From assembly GCF_009371985.2 (NCBI RefSeq), contig NZ_VIKU02000002.1:62001-126000 (forward strand): 64,000 bases of DNA. The letters run 5' to 3'. The notes below the pieces were generated by a model. The model did no database searches. It was not told where the DNA came from and was given only the letters and a program-made list of their open reading frames with translations. A program made the position numbers and the translations under genes. The stretch comes from Pelagihabitans pacificus. Its GTDB lineage: Bacteria; Bacteroidota; Bacteroidia; Flavobacteriales; Flavobacteriaceae. Below are positions 54,309 through 63,341 of this stretch, piece by piece. Position 1 is the first letter of the stretch; each line of letters begins with the position of its first letter.

Positions 54309-55127
54309 ATGTCAACCGCAAAAAAAGAATACAAAAGGGTCACCGTAAAGTCATTGGTCGAGATGAAAAAGAACGGTGAAAAAATTTCGATGCTTACCGC
54401 CTATGACTACTCGATGGCAAAGATCGTCGACTCTGCCAACGTTGACGTCATCTTGGTAGGCGACTCCGCCAGTAATGTGATGGCAGGTCACGAAACCACC
54501 TTGCCGATTACCCTGGACCAAATGATCTATCATGCCTCCTCGGTCATCAGGGCCGTAGAAAGGGCTTTGGTAGTGGTCGACATTCCTTTTGGCAGTTACC
54601 AAAGCGATCCCAAAGAGGCGTTGCGTTCCGCAATTCGAATTATGAAGGAAAGTGGTGCCCATGCGGTAAAATTGGAAGGTGGCGAGGAAGTCAAGGAATC
54701 GGTAAAGCGAATATTGAATGCAGGTATTCCAGTAATGGGCCATCTGGGATTGATTCCCCAATCCATCTATAAATTTGGCACTTACACGGTACGCGCAAAA
54801 GAAGAACACGAGGCAAAAAAACTGATAGAGGATGCCAAACTATTGGAAAAACTAGGTTGTTTCGCTGTAGTTCTTGAGAAAATACCCGCCAGCTTGACAA
54901 AGAGGGTTTCCGAAAGCCTCTCTATCCCGACCATCGGAATCGGTGGTGGCAAATATGCCGATGGCCAGGTATTGGTCATACACGACCTTTTGGGGATGAC
55001 CCACGAGTTCAATCCAAGGTTTCTAAGAAGGTATATGAACCTTTATGAAGACATGGGAAATGCTATCTCGCAGTATGTAAAAGATGTGAAAAGCAGGGAT
55101 TTTCCCAGCGACGAGGAACAGTATTAA
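54309..55127 (+). CDS. panB: 3-Methyl-2-oxobutanoate hydroxymethyltransferase
   Basis: 272 residues. It makes ketopantoate from 2-oxoisovalerate and methylene-tetrahydrofolate, first step of pantothenate/CoA synthesis. Diagnostic segments: [36 protein letters not shown] (metal Asp), [14 protein letters not shown] (second metal Asp), [10 protein letters not shown], and [14 protein letters not shown]. Length is normal. It starts a plus-strand run with lspA (10-bp gap) and the pseudouridine synthase gene. panC and panD are not here. Confidence 0.96.
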   Translation: MSTAKKEYKRVTVKSLVEMKKNGEKISMLTAYDYSMAKIVDSANVDVILVGDSASNVMAGHETTLPITLDQMIYHASSVIRAVERALVVVDIPFGSYQSDPKEALRSAIRIMKESGAHAVKLEGGEEVKESVKRILNAGIPVMGHLGLIPQSIYKFGTYTVRAKEEHEAKKLIEDAKLLEKLGCFAVVLEKIPASLTKRVSESLSIPTIGIGGGKYADGQVLVIHDLLGMTHEFNPRFLRRYMNLYEDMGNAISQYVKDVKSRDFPSDEEQY

Positions 55128-55137
55128 ATACATCCGT

Positions 55138-55635
55138 ATGAAAAACACCACCTTACTAAAACGATGGGGGATTGTTTTTTTGGTATTCCTGAATATTGGC
55201 TGTGATCAAATTTCAAAGGAAATTGTTCGTAAAAGGGTAAATCCCAGTGATTATATTCAGTTGATAGATGATCATTTTATACTGACCAATGTAGAGAATA
55301 CGGGCGCCATGCTGGGGTTTGGGGATACCCTCCCCCCTATCCTCAAAATCATCTTGCTTCAGATACTTCCGGTACTTGTTCTGATGATCCTACTCGTACG
55401 CGTTTTTCGGAAAACAAATATGGACCAATGGTTGATTGTGGCATTTGCTTTTATCATTGGCGGTGGTATTGGAAATTTGATCGACCGCATCGCATATGGT
55501 TCAGTGACCGATTTCTTGCAAATCAATTTAGGCGTTTTTCGAACAGGAATCTTCAATATGGCCGATGTTTCGGTCACTATGGGAGTATTATTATTACTGT
55601 TTTTATCGCTCACCGATAAAAAGATGTCATTTTAG
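55138..55635 (+). CDS. lspA: Lipoprotein signal peptidase (SPase II)
   Basis: 165 residues with four transmembrane helices. It cleaves prolipoproteins before the lipidated Cys in the inner membrane, as needed for the many lipoproteins in this window. Conserved positions: Asp23 in GCDQISK, Asn54 in VENTGAMLG, catalytic Asp116 in GNLIDRIAYG, and catalytic Asp143 with Asn140 in FNMADVSV. The N-terminal NIGCD mimics a lipobox but is the first membrane helix. Its TAG stop shares one base with the GTG start of the next gene. Confidence 0.95.
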   Translation: MKNTTLLKRWGIVFLVFLNIGCDQISKEIVRKRVNPSDYIQLIDDHFILTNVENTGAMLGFGDTLPPILKIILLQILPVLVLMILLVRVFRKTNMDQWLIVAFAFIIGGGIGNLIDRIAYGSVTDFLQINLGVFRTGIFNMADVSVTMGVLLLLFLSLTDKKMSF

Positions 55636-56339
55636 TGGCGGCCAAAATCCATTCTACACCTCAAAACCTTCAAGTCTTGTACGAAGACAATCATCTGATC
55701 GCCATTAATAAGCGTCCCGGTGATATCGTACAAGGTGACAAAACCGGTGACCCACCACTAAGTGAAGTGGTAAAAGCCTACCTTAAAGAGAAGTACCGTA
55801 AACCAGGCAACGTGTACCTTGGCGTGGCACATCGGCTGGATCGGCCAACCTCGGGTATTGTAGTTTTTGCCAAAACTTCCAAGGCACTGCCCCGTTTAAA
55901 TAAGATATTCGCTGAAAAAAGTGCAAAAAAAGTATACTGGGCCATTGTAAAAAAGCGACCCGATCCGGAGAGCGGAACACTAACCCATTGGCTGAGGCGC
56001 AATCCGAAACAAAACAAGTCGTATGCCTTTCAAAAAGAGGTTTCCGACAGCAAAAAAGCCATTCTGGAATATCGGTTAATCAAACAATTAAATTCCTATT
56101 TTATGCTGGAAATCGACCTAAAAACCGGAAGACACCATCAGATACGGTCACAATTGGCCGCCATCGGAAGTAGTATTAAAGGTGACCTGAAATACGGTTT
56201 TGATCGAAGCAACAAAGACGGAAGCATTCACCTGCACGCCAGAAGTCTGTCGTTCATACATCCTGTAAAAAAGGAAACGCTGACCCTCGTGGCGCCTCCA
56301 CCAGAAGACACGATTTGGAACGCTTGTTGCAAGATTTAG
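55635..56339 (+). CDS. RluA family RNA pseudouridine synthase
   Basis: 234 residues, starting at GTG in TAGTG overlapping the lspA stop. The catalytic Asp69 lies in AHRLDRPTSG, where related enzymes read HRLDxxTSG. Other parts: VLYEDNHLIAINKRPG; IVVFAKTSKALPRLNKIF; LKTGRHHQIRSQLAAIG, the RluA C-terminal motif. There is no S4 domain. It isomerises a uridine in rRNA or tRNA, with the precise target unknown. It lacks the N-terminal S4 domain of RluC/RluD and resembles the single-domain RluA or TruC group. Confidence 0.92.
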   Translation: MAAKIHSTPQNLQVLYEDNHLIAINKRPGDIVQGDKTGDPPLSEVVKAYLKEKYRKPGNVYLGVAHRLDRPTSGIVVFAKTSKALPRLNKIFAEKSAKKVYWAIVKKRPDPESGTLTHWLRRNPKQNKSYAFQKEVSDSKKAILEYRLIKQLNSYFMLEIDLKTGRHHQIRSQLAAIGSSIKGDLKYGFDRSNKDGSIHLHARSLSFIHPVKKETLTLVAPPPEDTIWNACCKI

Positions 56340-56368
56340 TACATTTAATGACATTAACACTATACGCC

Positions 56369-56926
56369 ATGTTGAGAAGAACACTATTCCTTTTTTGCCT
56401 AACCCTCTTGATTTCCTGTAGTAGCTATAACTCTATCGACAGTTTTTACAATGCCCATAAAAATGACAATCAGGTCACTGCCGTTCGAGTACCGCGGTTT
56501 ATGTTATCATTGATTAGTAATATATCGCCGGAAATGAAGTCGCTTGTCGGCAATACCAAAGACCTTCGTTATATGCAGTTCCCGAGCGCAACTCCGGCGC
56601 GAACCGAGTTCCTGAACAAACAAATGAACGGCATCACTGGAAATTCGTTCATCGAAGTGTATCGCAAAAACGACAATTTAAAGCGAAACGTGGTGTCAAT
56701 TCGAGAGAAAAGGAATGCCGTGAAGGAAATATTGATTTACAATAACAATGCGGTAAACGGTTCTTTTTTATACTTCAACGGCAATTTTGACCCGGTAAAA
56801 GTACGTGAAATGGCCAAGAGCGACGAATTTCAGAAGCTTGGGGATGGTTTGATCGACCAGTTCAATATGGGCACACCCGGAATCAACAGCCAGGAAGGAG
56901 ATAATCAATCCGATGGAGGTTCCTAA
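56369..56926 (+). CDS. DUF4252 lipoprotein
   Basis: 185 residues from MLRRTLFLFCLTLLISCSS, whose LISC is a lipobox with Cys17; an earlier in-frame Met at 56315 lies inside the previous gene and spoils the signal. The mature part (YNAHKNDNQVTAVRVPRFML, NTKDLRYMQF, FIEVYRKNDNLKRNVVSIRE, FLYFNGNFDPVKV) matches the DUF4252 family of Bacteroidota. Function unknown. It lies about 30 bp after the pseudouridine synthase gene and could share its transcript. Confidence 0.85.
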   Translation: MLRRTLFLFCLTLLISCSSYNSIDSFYNAHKNDNQVTAVRVPRFMLSLISNISPEMKSLVGNTKDLRYMQFPSATPARTEFLNKQMNGITGNSFIEVYRKNDNLKRNVVSIREKRNAVKEILIYNNNAVNGSFLYFNGNFDPVKVREMAKSDEFQKLGDGLIDQFNMGTPGINSQEGDNQSDGGS

Positions 56927-57130
56927 AATCGCTTTCTTTCTTTTGAAAGTCGATTCTCATCAAAGAATACTAGCTGAAAGGCGTTCAAAAAATTTTCTGA
57001 TGAATGGGGCAGATTCGTTGGAACCTCCTCTAGGTTTTAATCCGTAAATTCAAGATTGGCTACAACGCCGATGTACGATATCATCATATATGAATCTGCA
57101 TAACTACCACGATAGAAGCCACTATATGGT

Positions 57131-57994
57131 TTACCGATACGATCGAATGCTTTCAATTACGACGGAAAACAAAATCAATATGCCACCAAGAACGGTAGAC
57201 CAATAGGGGATTTCTGCCATGAAAAGAACGCCGATAATAATTCCATAGACGGGTTGAATACTACTTAGTATGCTGATAGTGGTTACGGAAAAACTCCTAA
57301 AAGTGTTGATGAACATGGTATGGCCCATGGCCGTAGTTATCAAGGCCACCCCCAATAAACCTTTCCATTGGCCGACTACGGGCCCCAAATCATAAAAGAA
57401 GTAAGTTGGAAACAATACAATACATGTAATGAACAATTGATAGCTCATTAAAACCGACCCTTGATAGATTGCCACCTTGGTCTTCAAAATCAAGTTTCGC
57501 ACGGCATAGCAAAGCGCCGAGCAAATACCAAACCCAATGGCCAAGGTTTGGGAATTGCCGAAGCTTATCTCCGGAACAAGCAAGTAAATGCCGGCTAAAA
57601 CCAAAATGCCCAGAAGTAAATGTATTTTTTGAAATCTCGTTTTTAGAAACAGTGGTTCAAGGAAAGCGGTCCACACGGGGTAAGTGAACAAAGACAACAT
57701 TCCTATAGCGACGTTCGATAATTGAAGCGATTTAAAATAAGTGGTCCAATGCAGGCACATTAAGAATCCGGAAAGTATGATCGGCCATACATCCTTCTGT
57801 CTTAGTCGAAAGGATAGTCCCTTCCATTTACAATAACCAAGCAAAAATAACAAGGCCAGTAAAGCCCTGATCTCAATAGTAAGCGGCACGGGCAGATCGA
57901 TGTACTTCCCAAAAGGACCTGAAGTGCCTAACAACAGCATCGCCAAATTGATCTCGATAAAACTTCTGGTATTAAAAGTAGTAGGGGTATTCAA
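57131..57994 (-). CDS. EamA/DMT family transporter
   Basis: 287 residues with ten transmembrane helices in two EamA repeats (about 12-140 and 150-285). Features are a first helix with LLGTSGPFGKYIDLPV, the first-repeat end YPVWTAFLEPLFL and the second-repeat end LSSIQPVYGIIIGVLFMAEIPYW. Members export metabolites or take up small molecules; the substrate cannot be inferred. The start lies three bases after the stop of the helical 514-residue protein on the same strand, so the two form an operon. Confidence 0.9.
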   Translation of the reverse strand: MNTPTTFNTRSFIEINLAMLLLGTSGPFGKYIDLPVPLTIEIRALLALLFLLGYCKWKGLSFRLRQKDVWPIILSGFLMCLHWTTYFKSLQLSNVAIGMLSLFTYPVWTAFLEPLFLKTRFQKIHLLLGILVLAGIYLLVPEISFGNSQTLAIGFGICSALCYAVRNLILKTKVAIYQGSVLMSYQLFITCIVLFPTYFFYDLGPVVGQWKGLLGVALITTAMGHTMFINTFRSFSVTTISILSSIQPVYGIIIGVLFMAEIPYWSTVLGGILILFSVVIESIRSYR

Positions 57995-57997
57995 AGG

Positions 57998-59542
57998 CTA
58001 TCGCGTATATGCCATTGCCTTTTCACGAATAATCTGGGCCACAGGCTTGTTTTCCAAATGGCTTTCCAACCAGGAAATAATGTCGAGGTATAGAAAGGCC
58101 CTTTTTTCGTAAGGATGGTCTTCATATTTTTTCAGTTGGGTATGCAGCTTTTTAAACTCATCCTGCAATTCGTGCGGATATATGTTTCCCAAATTCCTCA
58201 AAAATTTGATCATCTCCTTTTGGACAGCGTGCAAATCGTTCATTTTCAATAAGAACTTATAGGTACTCTTTAGCTGCACTTCCAAGTGGTAGTCCATTCC
58301 AGCTTCATAATGCGCAAAAAGACTCAGTACCCTCGCAAAGCACATCAGGTCTTCGCGCATTTTAAGGTTTTTGTTGTTAATGATCTTTTTGAGGTAAACA
58401 ATACAGTTCCTATGGTCTCCCGCCCCAAAATACAAACAAGCGATTTTGTAGTACAGTACCATGATATGATGTGCATCGATACGATCTTGGTGTTTGTTGA
58501 TGCCGTACTCCACGATTTTAATGAGATAGAGGCCCTTATGAAAAGTACCTTCCAGAAAATGAAGGTTCAGTTTGTTGGCATTGATGTACAGAAAGGCCAA
58601 CGAGCCAATGTTGTCGTTTTTGGGGAAATCCTTACTGGCCACGACTGTTTCCAAATTTTCAAGTACTTCCCTAAACTGGGAACTGTACTTTACATAGAAC
58701 AACGATTCGAGAAGATAGTGGTTTCCCTTTAAAAAGAACACAGGGTTTAGGTAGATCTGTTCCTCTTGATCGTAAAAAAGATCTACCCATTTACTGGCAT
58801 ATTTGTAGGAAGATAGAAAATCCTGAATTAAAAAACTGTACCATAGATGGGCTTTGTAAAGCCACAATTTCTCCCGGAAGCCTAAATCGCCTAATCTGTA
58901 TTTGGGTAGATGGCTTTCAAAATATTCCTTGACCCTTTGATAATCGGCATCGTTCTGCACGTAACCTACCTTCAGCATAATCCCATACAGTTGAAGCGAC
59001 AGATTTGAAAGTTTGCTGGTCATTACATTCATCGCTGAAAGCTCTTTGGCCTGCACTGCAAGTTCATCGGCACGGTCTGGAATACTTCGGGTAATATACT
59101 GGGTTTCTATAATCTTTTCCAGTTCCACTATTTCATAGGCGATGTTCTTTTCCTCGTTTTCAATGGCAACAGCCTTGGCTTTGTCCAAAATCTTCAGGCT
59201 CTGTTTGTAGAGTCCCTTCTGATAGAGAATGGTCGCGAAATCGAGTTGTTCCCTTATCTGTATCCGGATGTTCTGATTTACCGGATTCAGTCGTAGGCTT
59301 ACCAAAATCTGTTTGTACAGGTGGGCCTTTAGATTCGAAAGCTGGGTTTTCTTCACGATTCCGCTATCCAAAATCACTTTTTCATCGTACTTCTTGATCT
59401 TATCGAGCAAATTGAAAAGAGCCAAAAATTTGGCGTCGGTATTTACCCCCAAGCGACCCACATACAACTTGAACTGACGCTTTTCGGATTTCGAAAGCGA
59501 CTTCACCAATACAAAAAGGGCATCCCTGTGGGTACTTGTCAT
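57998..59542 (-). CDS. Helical flavobacterial protein of unknown function
   Basis: 514 residues, nearly all alpha-helical, with no signal peptide or membrane segment. The charged N-terminus (LFVLVKSLSKSEKRQFKLYV) and repeating pattern of hydrophobic and Tyr/Leu residues (ILYQKGLYKQSLKILDKAKA; YYKIACLYFGAGDHRNCIVYLKK) suggest degenerate TPR-like repeats throughout. I recognise no enzymatic motif. It is divergent from leuA and in an operon with the EamA transporter. Confidence 0.75.
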   Translation of the reverse strand: MTSTHRDALFVLVKSLSKSEKRQFKLYVGRLGVNTDAKFLALFNLLDKIKKYDEKVILDSGIVKKTQLSNLKAHLYKQILVSLRLNPVNQNIRIQIREQLDFATILYQKGLYKQSLKILDKAKAVAIENEEKNIAYEIVELEKIIETQYITRSIPDRADELAVQAKELSAMNVMTSKLSNLSLQLYGIMLKVGYVQNDADYQRVKEYFESHLPKYRLGDLGFREKLWLYKAHLWYSFLIQDFLSSYKYASKWVDLFYDQEEQIYLNPVFFLKGNHYLLESLFYVKYSSQFREVLENLETVVASKDFPKNDNIGSLAFLYINANKLNLHFLEGTFHKGLYLIKIVEYGINKHQDRIDAHHIMVLYYKIACLYFGAGDHRNCIVYLKKIINNKNLKMREDLMCFARVLSLFAHYEAGMDYHLEVQLKSTYKFLLKMNDLHAVQKEMIKFLRNLGNIYPHELQDEFKKLHTQLKKYEDHPYEKRAFLYLDIISWLESHLENKPVAQIIREKAMAYTR

Positions 59543-59578
59543 CGTAATAAACCGTATTTAAACACTTCTTTTTCAAAT

Positions 59579-59607
59579 CGTTAAACTACCCTGAAGGTAA
59601 TTTAACG
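59579..59607. promoter_or_regulatory. Inverted repeat in the leuA divergent promoter region
   Basis: Arms CGTTAAACTACC and GGTAATTTAACG match at 11 of 12 positions around a 5-nt centre. It lies about 37 bp from the start of the helical protein gene and 84 bp from leuA, so a bound regulator could affect either direction. No leucine-codon leader peptide was found. Confidence 0.45.
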
Positions 59608-59690
59608 TTGTAACTATTTTTTCGTAATTTCGATAGTTGTATCCTTATAAACTTATATTCGTAGAGGGTACTTAAAACTACACAAAAATA

Positions 59691-60863
59691 ATGAGTAAAG
59701 ATAAGGTAGATATTTTTGATACTACGCTAAGGGATGGGGAACAAGTGCCTGGCTGCAAATTAGACGCCGAGCAGAAACTGGTCATTGCCGAAAGGCTTGA
59801 TGAGCTGGGTGTGGATATTATCGAGGCGGGATTTCCCATATCGAGTCCAGGTGATTTCAATTCAGTGAACGAAATTGCAAAGCTTGTCAAAAATGCCGCT
59901 GTTTGTGGGCTTACCAGGGCGGTAAGGAAAGATATCGAAGTAGCGGCCGAAGCCTTAAAACCAGCTAAAAAACCACGAATACACACCGGTATCGGTACAT
60001 CGGATTCCCACATAAGGCATAAGTTTAATTCCGATAGAGAGAGTATCATCGAACGGGCGGTAGCGGCAGTGAGTTATGCCAAGAGCTTTGTAGAAGATGT
60101 CGAGTTCTACGCCGAAGATGCCGGGAGAACCGATAACGAATTCTTGGCAAGGGTCTGCGAGGCCGTCGTTAAGGCCGGCGCCACCGTGCTGAATATTCCA
60201 GATACGACAGGCTATTGTCTTCCCGAGGAATATGGGGCGAAAATAAGGTATCTGAAAGAGAATGTTACAGGGGTACATAAGGCCACACTCTCTTGCCATT
60301 GCCATAATGACTTGGGTTTGGCAACCGCAAATAGCATTGCAGGAGTAGTCAATGGAGCGCGACAAATAGAATGTACCATCAATGGAATTGGAGAGCGTGC
60401 CGGCAATACCTCCCTGGAAGAAGTGGTGATGATCTTGAGACAGCATCCTACCCTCGGATTGGACACGAATATTAACAGCAAACTATTGTACGATACCAGT
60501 CGAATGGTCTCCGAGAAAATGGGAATGATCGTACAGCCTAACAAGGCCATCGTAGGGGCCAACGCATTTGCCCACAGCTCTGGCATCCATCAAGATGGGG
60601 TCATCAAAAACAGGGAGACCTATGAGATTATCGACCCCGCCGATGTAGGGGTGAACGAATCCTCCATTGTACTTACCGCGAGAAGTGGTAGAGCCGCATT
60701 GGCTTACAGGGCTAAGTTGGTGGGTTATGAGCTTACCAAATTGCAACTCGATGAGGTGTATCAAGAATTTTTGAAATTCGCCGATCGTAAAAAGGAAATT
60801 CTCGATAGTGATATCCATGAAATCATCGAGGCGACCGAACTTGATATCGAAAGTGTATCATAG
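59691..60863 (+). CDS. leuA: 2-Isopropylmalate synthase, short form
   Basis: 390 residues. The TIM-barrel catalytic domain is complete: [16 protein letters not shown] near the N-terminus, [33 protein letters not shown] with the metal His pair, and [14 protein letters not shown]. The C-terminal accessory region (about 290-390) stops short of the ~120-residue leucine-binding regulatory domain of the ~510-residue enzymes. So allosteric leucine inhibition may be absent or work differently. It makes isopropylmalate from 2-oxoisovalerate and acetyl-CoA. The ATG of leuB follows its stop directly. Confidence 0.92.
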   Translation: MSKDKVDIFDTTLRDGEQVPGCKLDAEQKLVIAERLDELGVDIIEAGFPISSPGDFNSVNEIAKLVKNAAVCGLTRAVRKDIEVAAEALKPAKKPRIHTGIGTSDSHIRHKFNSDRESIIERAVAAVSYAKSFVEDVEFYAEDAGRTDNEFLARVCEAVVKAGATVLNIPDTTGYCLPEEYGAKIRYLKENVTGVHKATLSCHCHNDLGLATANSIAGVVNGARQIECTINGIGERAGNTSLEEVVMILRQHPTLGLDTNINSKLLYDTSRMVSEKMGMIVQPNKAIVGANAFAHSSGIHQDGVIKNRETYEIIDPADVGVNESSIVLTARSGRAALAYRAKLVGYELTKLQLDEVYQEFLKFADRKKEILDSDIHEIIEATELDIESVS

Positions 60864-61982
60864 ATGCAACTCAAAATAGCACTTTTAGGCGGGGATGGGA
60901 TCGGCCCGGAGGTTTTGACCGAATCCGTCAAATGCCTCCAAGCGGTCGCTGAAACTTTTGATCATAGTTTCACTTACTCCAAAGCGTTAATAGGTGCGGC
61001 CGCCATGAAAAAGTTTCGCACACCCTTACCAGACCAAACGTTGGAAATCGCTTTGGAGGCCGATGCACTTCTTTTTGGGACCATCGGCACCCTACAATAC
61101 GATAACAACCCAAGTTCGCCCATACGACCGGAACAGGGCTTGTTACGGCTGCGAAAGGAATTAGGCCTATACGCAAATATCAGACCAGTCAAAATGTTTC
61201 CGGAAATTATCAAGAACTCACCCTTGGATCGAGCGCTTGTTTCCGGCACCGATTTTGAAATATACCGGGAATTGACCGGTGGCATTTATTATGGGGAAAA
61301 GAAATTGAGCGACGATGGAACCGTTGCCACCGATATTTGCACGTACTCAGAGAAAGAAATTAGTCGTATTGCCCATAAAGCCTTTAAAGCCGCCAAAAAA
61401 AGGCGAAAAAAACTGACCCTGGTCGATAAAGCCAATGTATTGGAAACCTCAAGGTTATGGAGAAGGGTAGTCAAGACCCTATCGGAAAGTTATCCCGAAG
61501 TCACTTTGGAGTGTCTTTATATTGACAACGCAGCGGTACAGCTGCTTTTGAACCCCACGCATTTTGACATCATCCTCACCGATAATATGTTCGGAGATAT
61601 GCTGTCGGATCAAGGTAGTGTTATCATTGGCTCTCAAGGGTTATTACCCTCTGCGTCAATTGGGGAAAAGCATTGTATGTTCGAACCTGTTCATGGTTCG
61701 TATCCGAAGGCGGAAGGCAAGAACAAGGCCAATCCCGTGGCCTCTATACTTAGTACGGCCCTTTTATTGGGACATTTTGGAATGAAGGAAGAATCCAGGG
61801 CGGTTATTGCCGCGGTACGCAAATCGTTCAAGAAAAAAATCGTCACCCCGGATATTTTGGGAAGCAGTAAATATGGCACCGACTATGTTGGTGACTTCAT
61901 TGCGGACCATATCAACGATATCGACGATGACATGAATATGAACGACGAGAATATCGGATTGGGTAAATCCACGATTATCTAA
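60864..61982 (+). CDS. leuB: 3-Isopropylmalate dehydrogenase
   Basis: 372 residues. It oxidises and decarboxylates 3-isopropylmalate with NAD. Conserved parts: ALLGGDGIGPEVLTE at the N-terminus; GLYANIRPVKMFPE with the Arg residues binding the substrate; TLVDKANVLETSRLW and ECLYIDNAAVQLLLNP with catalytic Lys and Asp; NMFGDMLSDQGSVI; and EPVHGSYPKAEGKNKANPVA. It starts immediately after leuA. leuC and leuD are not adjacent. Confidence 0.95.
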   Translation: MQLKIALLGGDGIGPEVLTESVKCLQAVAETFDHSFTYSKALIGAAAMKKFRTPLPDQTLEIALEADALLFGTIGTLQYDNNPSSPIRPEQGLLRLRKELGLYANIRPVKMFPEIIKNSPLDRALVSGTDFEIYRELTGGIYYGEKKLSDDGTVATDICTYSEKEISRIAHKAFKAAKKRRKKLTLVDKANVLETSRLWRRVVKTLSESYPEVTLECLYIDNAAVQLLLNPTHFDIILTDNMFGDMLSDQGSVIIGSQGLLPSASIGEKHCMFEPVHGSYPKAEGKNKANPVASILSTALLLGHFGMKEESRAVIAAVRKSFKKKIVTPDILGSSKYGTDYVGDFIADHINDIDDDMNMNDENIGLGKSTII

Positions 61983-61985
61983 AGG

Positions 61986-63209
61986 CTATTCGGCCAGTAG
62001 TTTTCTTACAAATGAATCGAACTCGTTCTGAAACTCGATGTATTTATCCCCGGTTGCCGGTCCGTTGAAACCTGTATGAATTTTTCTCACCGTTCCTTTT
62101 TTATCGATAAATATCGTTGTAGGATAGGAAAGCACATGGTTCAACATCGGCAATTTCTCTTGCGCCTTTCCCTTATCCGAAGTACCATATTGTGCCAAAA
62201 CGATCGGATAGTTCACCCCTATGCGATCTTTTAATCGTTGTATGCTGTTAAAAGCCCCTTCCTTGGTCCTTGCATATTCGAATGCGAGCGCAATGACTTG
62301 CAAATCATCAGAGGGATTATTTTTCAGGTAATCGACGTAGAATTTGGTTTCGTCGAGGCAATTGGGACACCATGTTCCCATAATCTGCACCAACACCACT
62401 TTCTCCTTGAATCGCTGATCGCTTAGTGATACAAGCTTCCCCTCGGTGTCAGGAAAACGAAAATCCAGCCGGTCGTAGCCTTCTTTTAGAAAAGTCAGCG
62501 AATCGGCACTCGGTAATTCATAGGCTTCATTACGTTTGCCTTCAAAAGGCTCCTTAAAATGGTTTCCCGAATAAAATGTACCGATTAAGGTACTATCGGT
62601 TGCCTTCGCGGTAAACAAAAATGCATGGGCCCCGTCAAATGCCGATAACCTCAAGGAATCACCATCCATAACACCCTCAAGAAACCGGTAGTCGCCGGTG
62701 GTGGTACGGAACGTCCCGGTAACCAAATCTCCTTTCTGGGTAAAAATACCCTTACCCATATAACGCTCCTCCGTATTGGGACTGAACTCTGTCTCCCAGA
62801 TACCGTTGATATCCTCGGTTGCCGAATGTGTTATATCGAACCGTGCCGCTTCGCCATAAACAGCGGTGAAAGGAACGATACGATCTAGACTTTCCTTTAT
62901 GAATTCACCCTCTATGCGATTCTCGGTAAACTTTCCGCGGACAAAGCCCTCGAATACCGGCGTCTTGAATAGAATACTATCGCCGTTCGTTTCGATTTCA
63001 TCAACATTTATGACCTCCTCCGCATTGTAGATTTCCATGGCATAATCGCCCGATCCGGTCTGGATGAGTTGAAAGTTAAAAGGAAGCACCTGATTATCCA
63101 TCACCATCAGTTCGGCGCGCCATATACCCTCAGAAAGTTTTACCGGGGCCGATTGTTGGCATCCAATCAATCCTACAGTCAATAAAAGAGACAGCCATAG
63201 TTTCCACAT
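61986..63209 (-). CDS. TlpA-like thioredoxin-fold lipoprotein with an N-terminal beta domain
   Basis: 407 residues. A lipoprotein signal ends in GLIGC (Cys17). A large beta-rich domain (about 25-230) precedes a thioredoxin-like domain (about 240-407) with the redox CxxC as GTWCPNCLDE (about 282-285), then TRTKEGAFNSIQRLKDR-like helix, a conserved cis-Pro in LSYPTTIFIDKKG, and FNGPATGDKY. It probably reduces or oxidises periplasmic cysteines while anchored in a membrane. The stop codon is 3 bp from leuB's stop; the genes converge. Confidence 0.87.
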   Translation of the reverse strand: MWKLWLSLLLTVGLIGCQQSAPVKLSEGIWRAELMVMDNQVLPFNFQLIQTGSGDYAMEIYNAEEVINVDEIETNGDSILFKTPVFEGFVRGKFTENRIEGEFIKESLDRIVPFTAVYGEAARFDITHSATEDINGIWETEFSPNTEERYMGKGIFTQKGDLVTGTFRTTTGDYRFLEGVMDGDSLRLSAFDGAHAFLFTAKATDSTLIGTFYSGNHFKEPFEGKRNEAYELPSADSLTFLKEGYDRLDFRFPDTEGKLVSLSDQRFKEKVVLVQIMGTWCPNCLDETKFYVDYLKNNPSDDLQVIALAFEYARTKEGAFNSIQRLKDRIGVNYPIVLAQYGTSDKGKAQEKLPMLNHVLSYPTTIFIDKKGTVRKIHTGFNGPATGDKYIEFQNEFDSFVRKLLAE

Positions 63210-63291
63210 GGTTTGAAAATTTAATTAAGAAATCGAAATAACGATTAAAAACTTACAATAAAAAATTAAAGTCAAATCGAAGATTCCGAAG

Positions 63292-63322
63292 TTGAATGTC
63301 TAATCCCATTGTTTTATCTTTA
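63292..63322 (+). promoter_or_regulatory. Candidate promoter of pheT
   Basis: TTG at 63292-63294 and TATCTTTA at 63315-63322 are spaced 20 nt apart, as in Bacteroidota housekeeping promoters (-33 TTG and -7 TAnnTTTG), about 20 nt before the pheT ATG. Confidence 0.5.
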
Positions 63323-63341
63323 CGCCCTTTAATACCGACCA

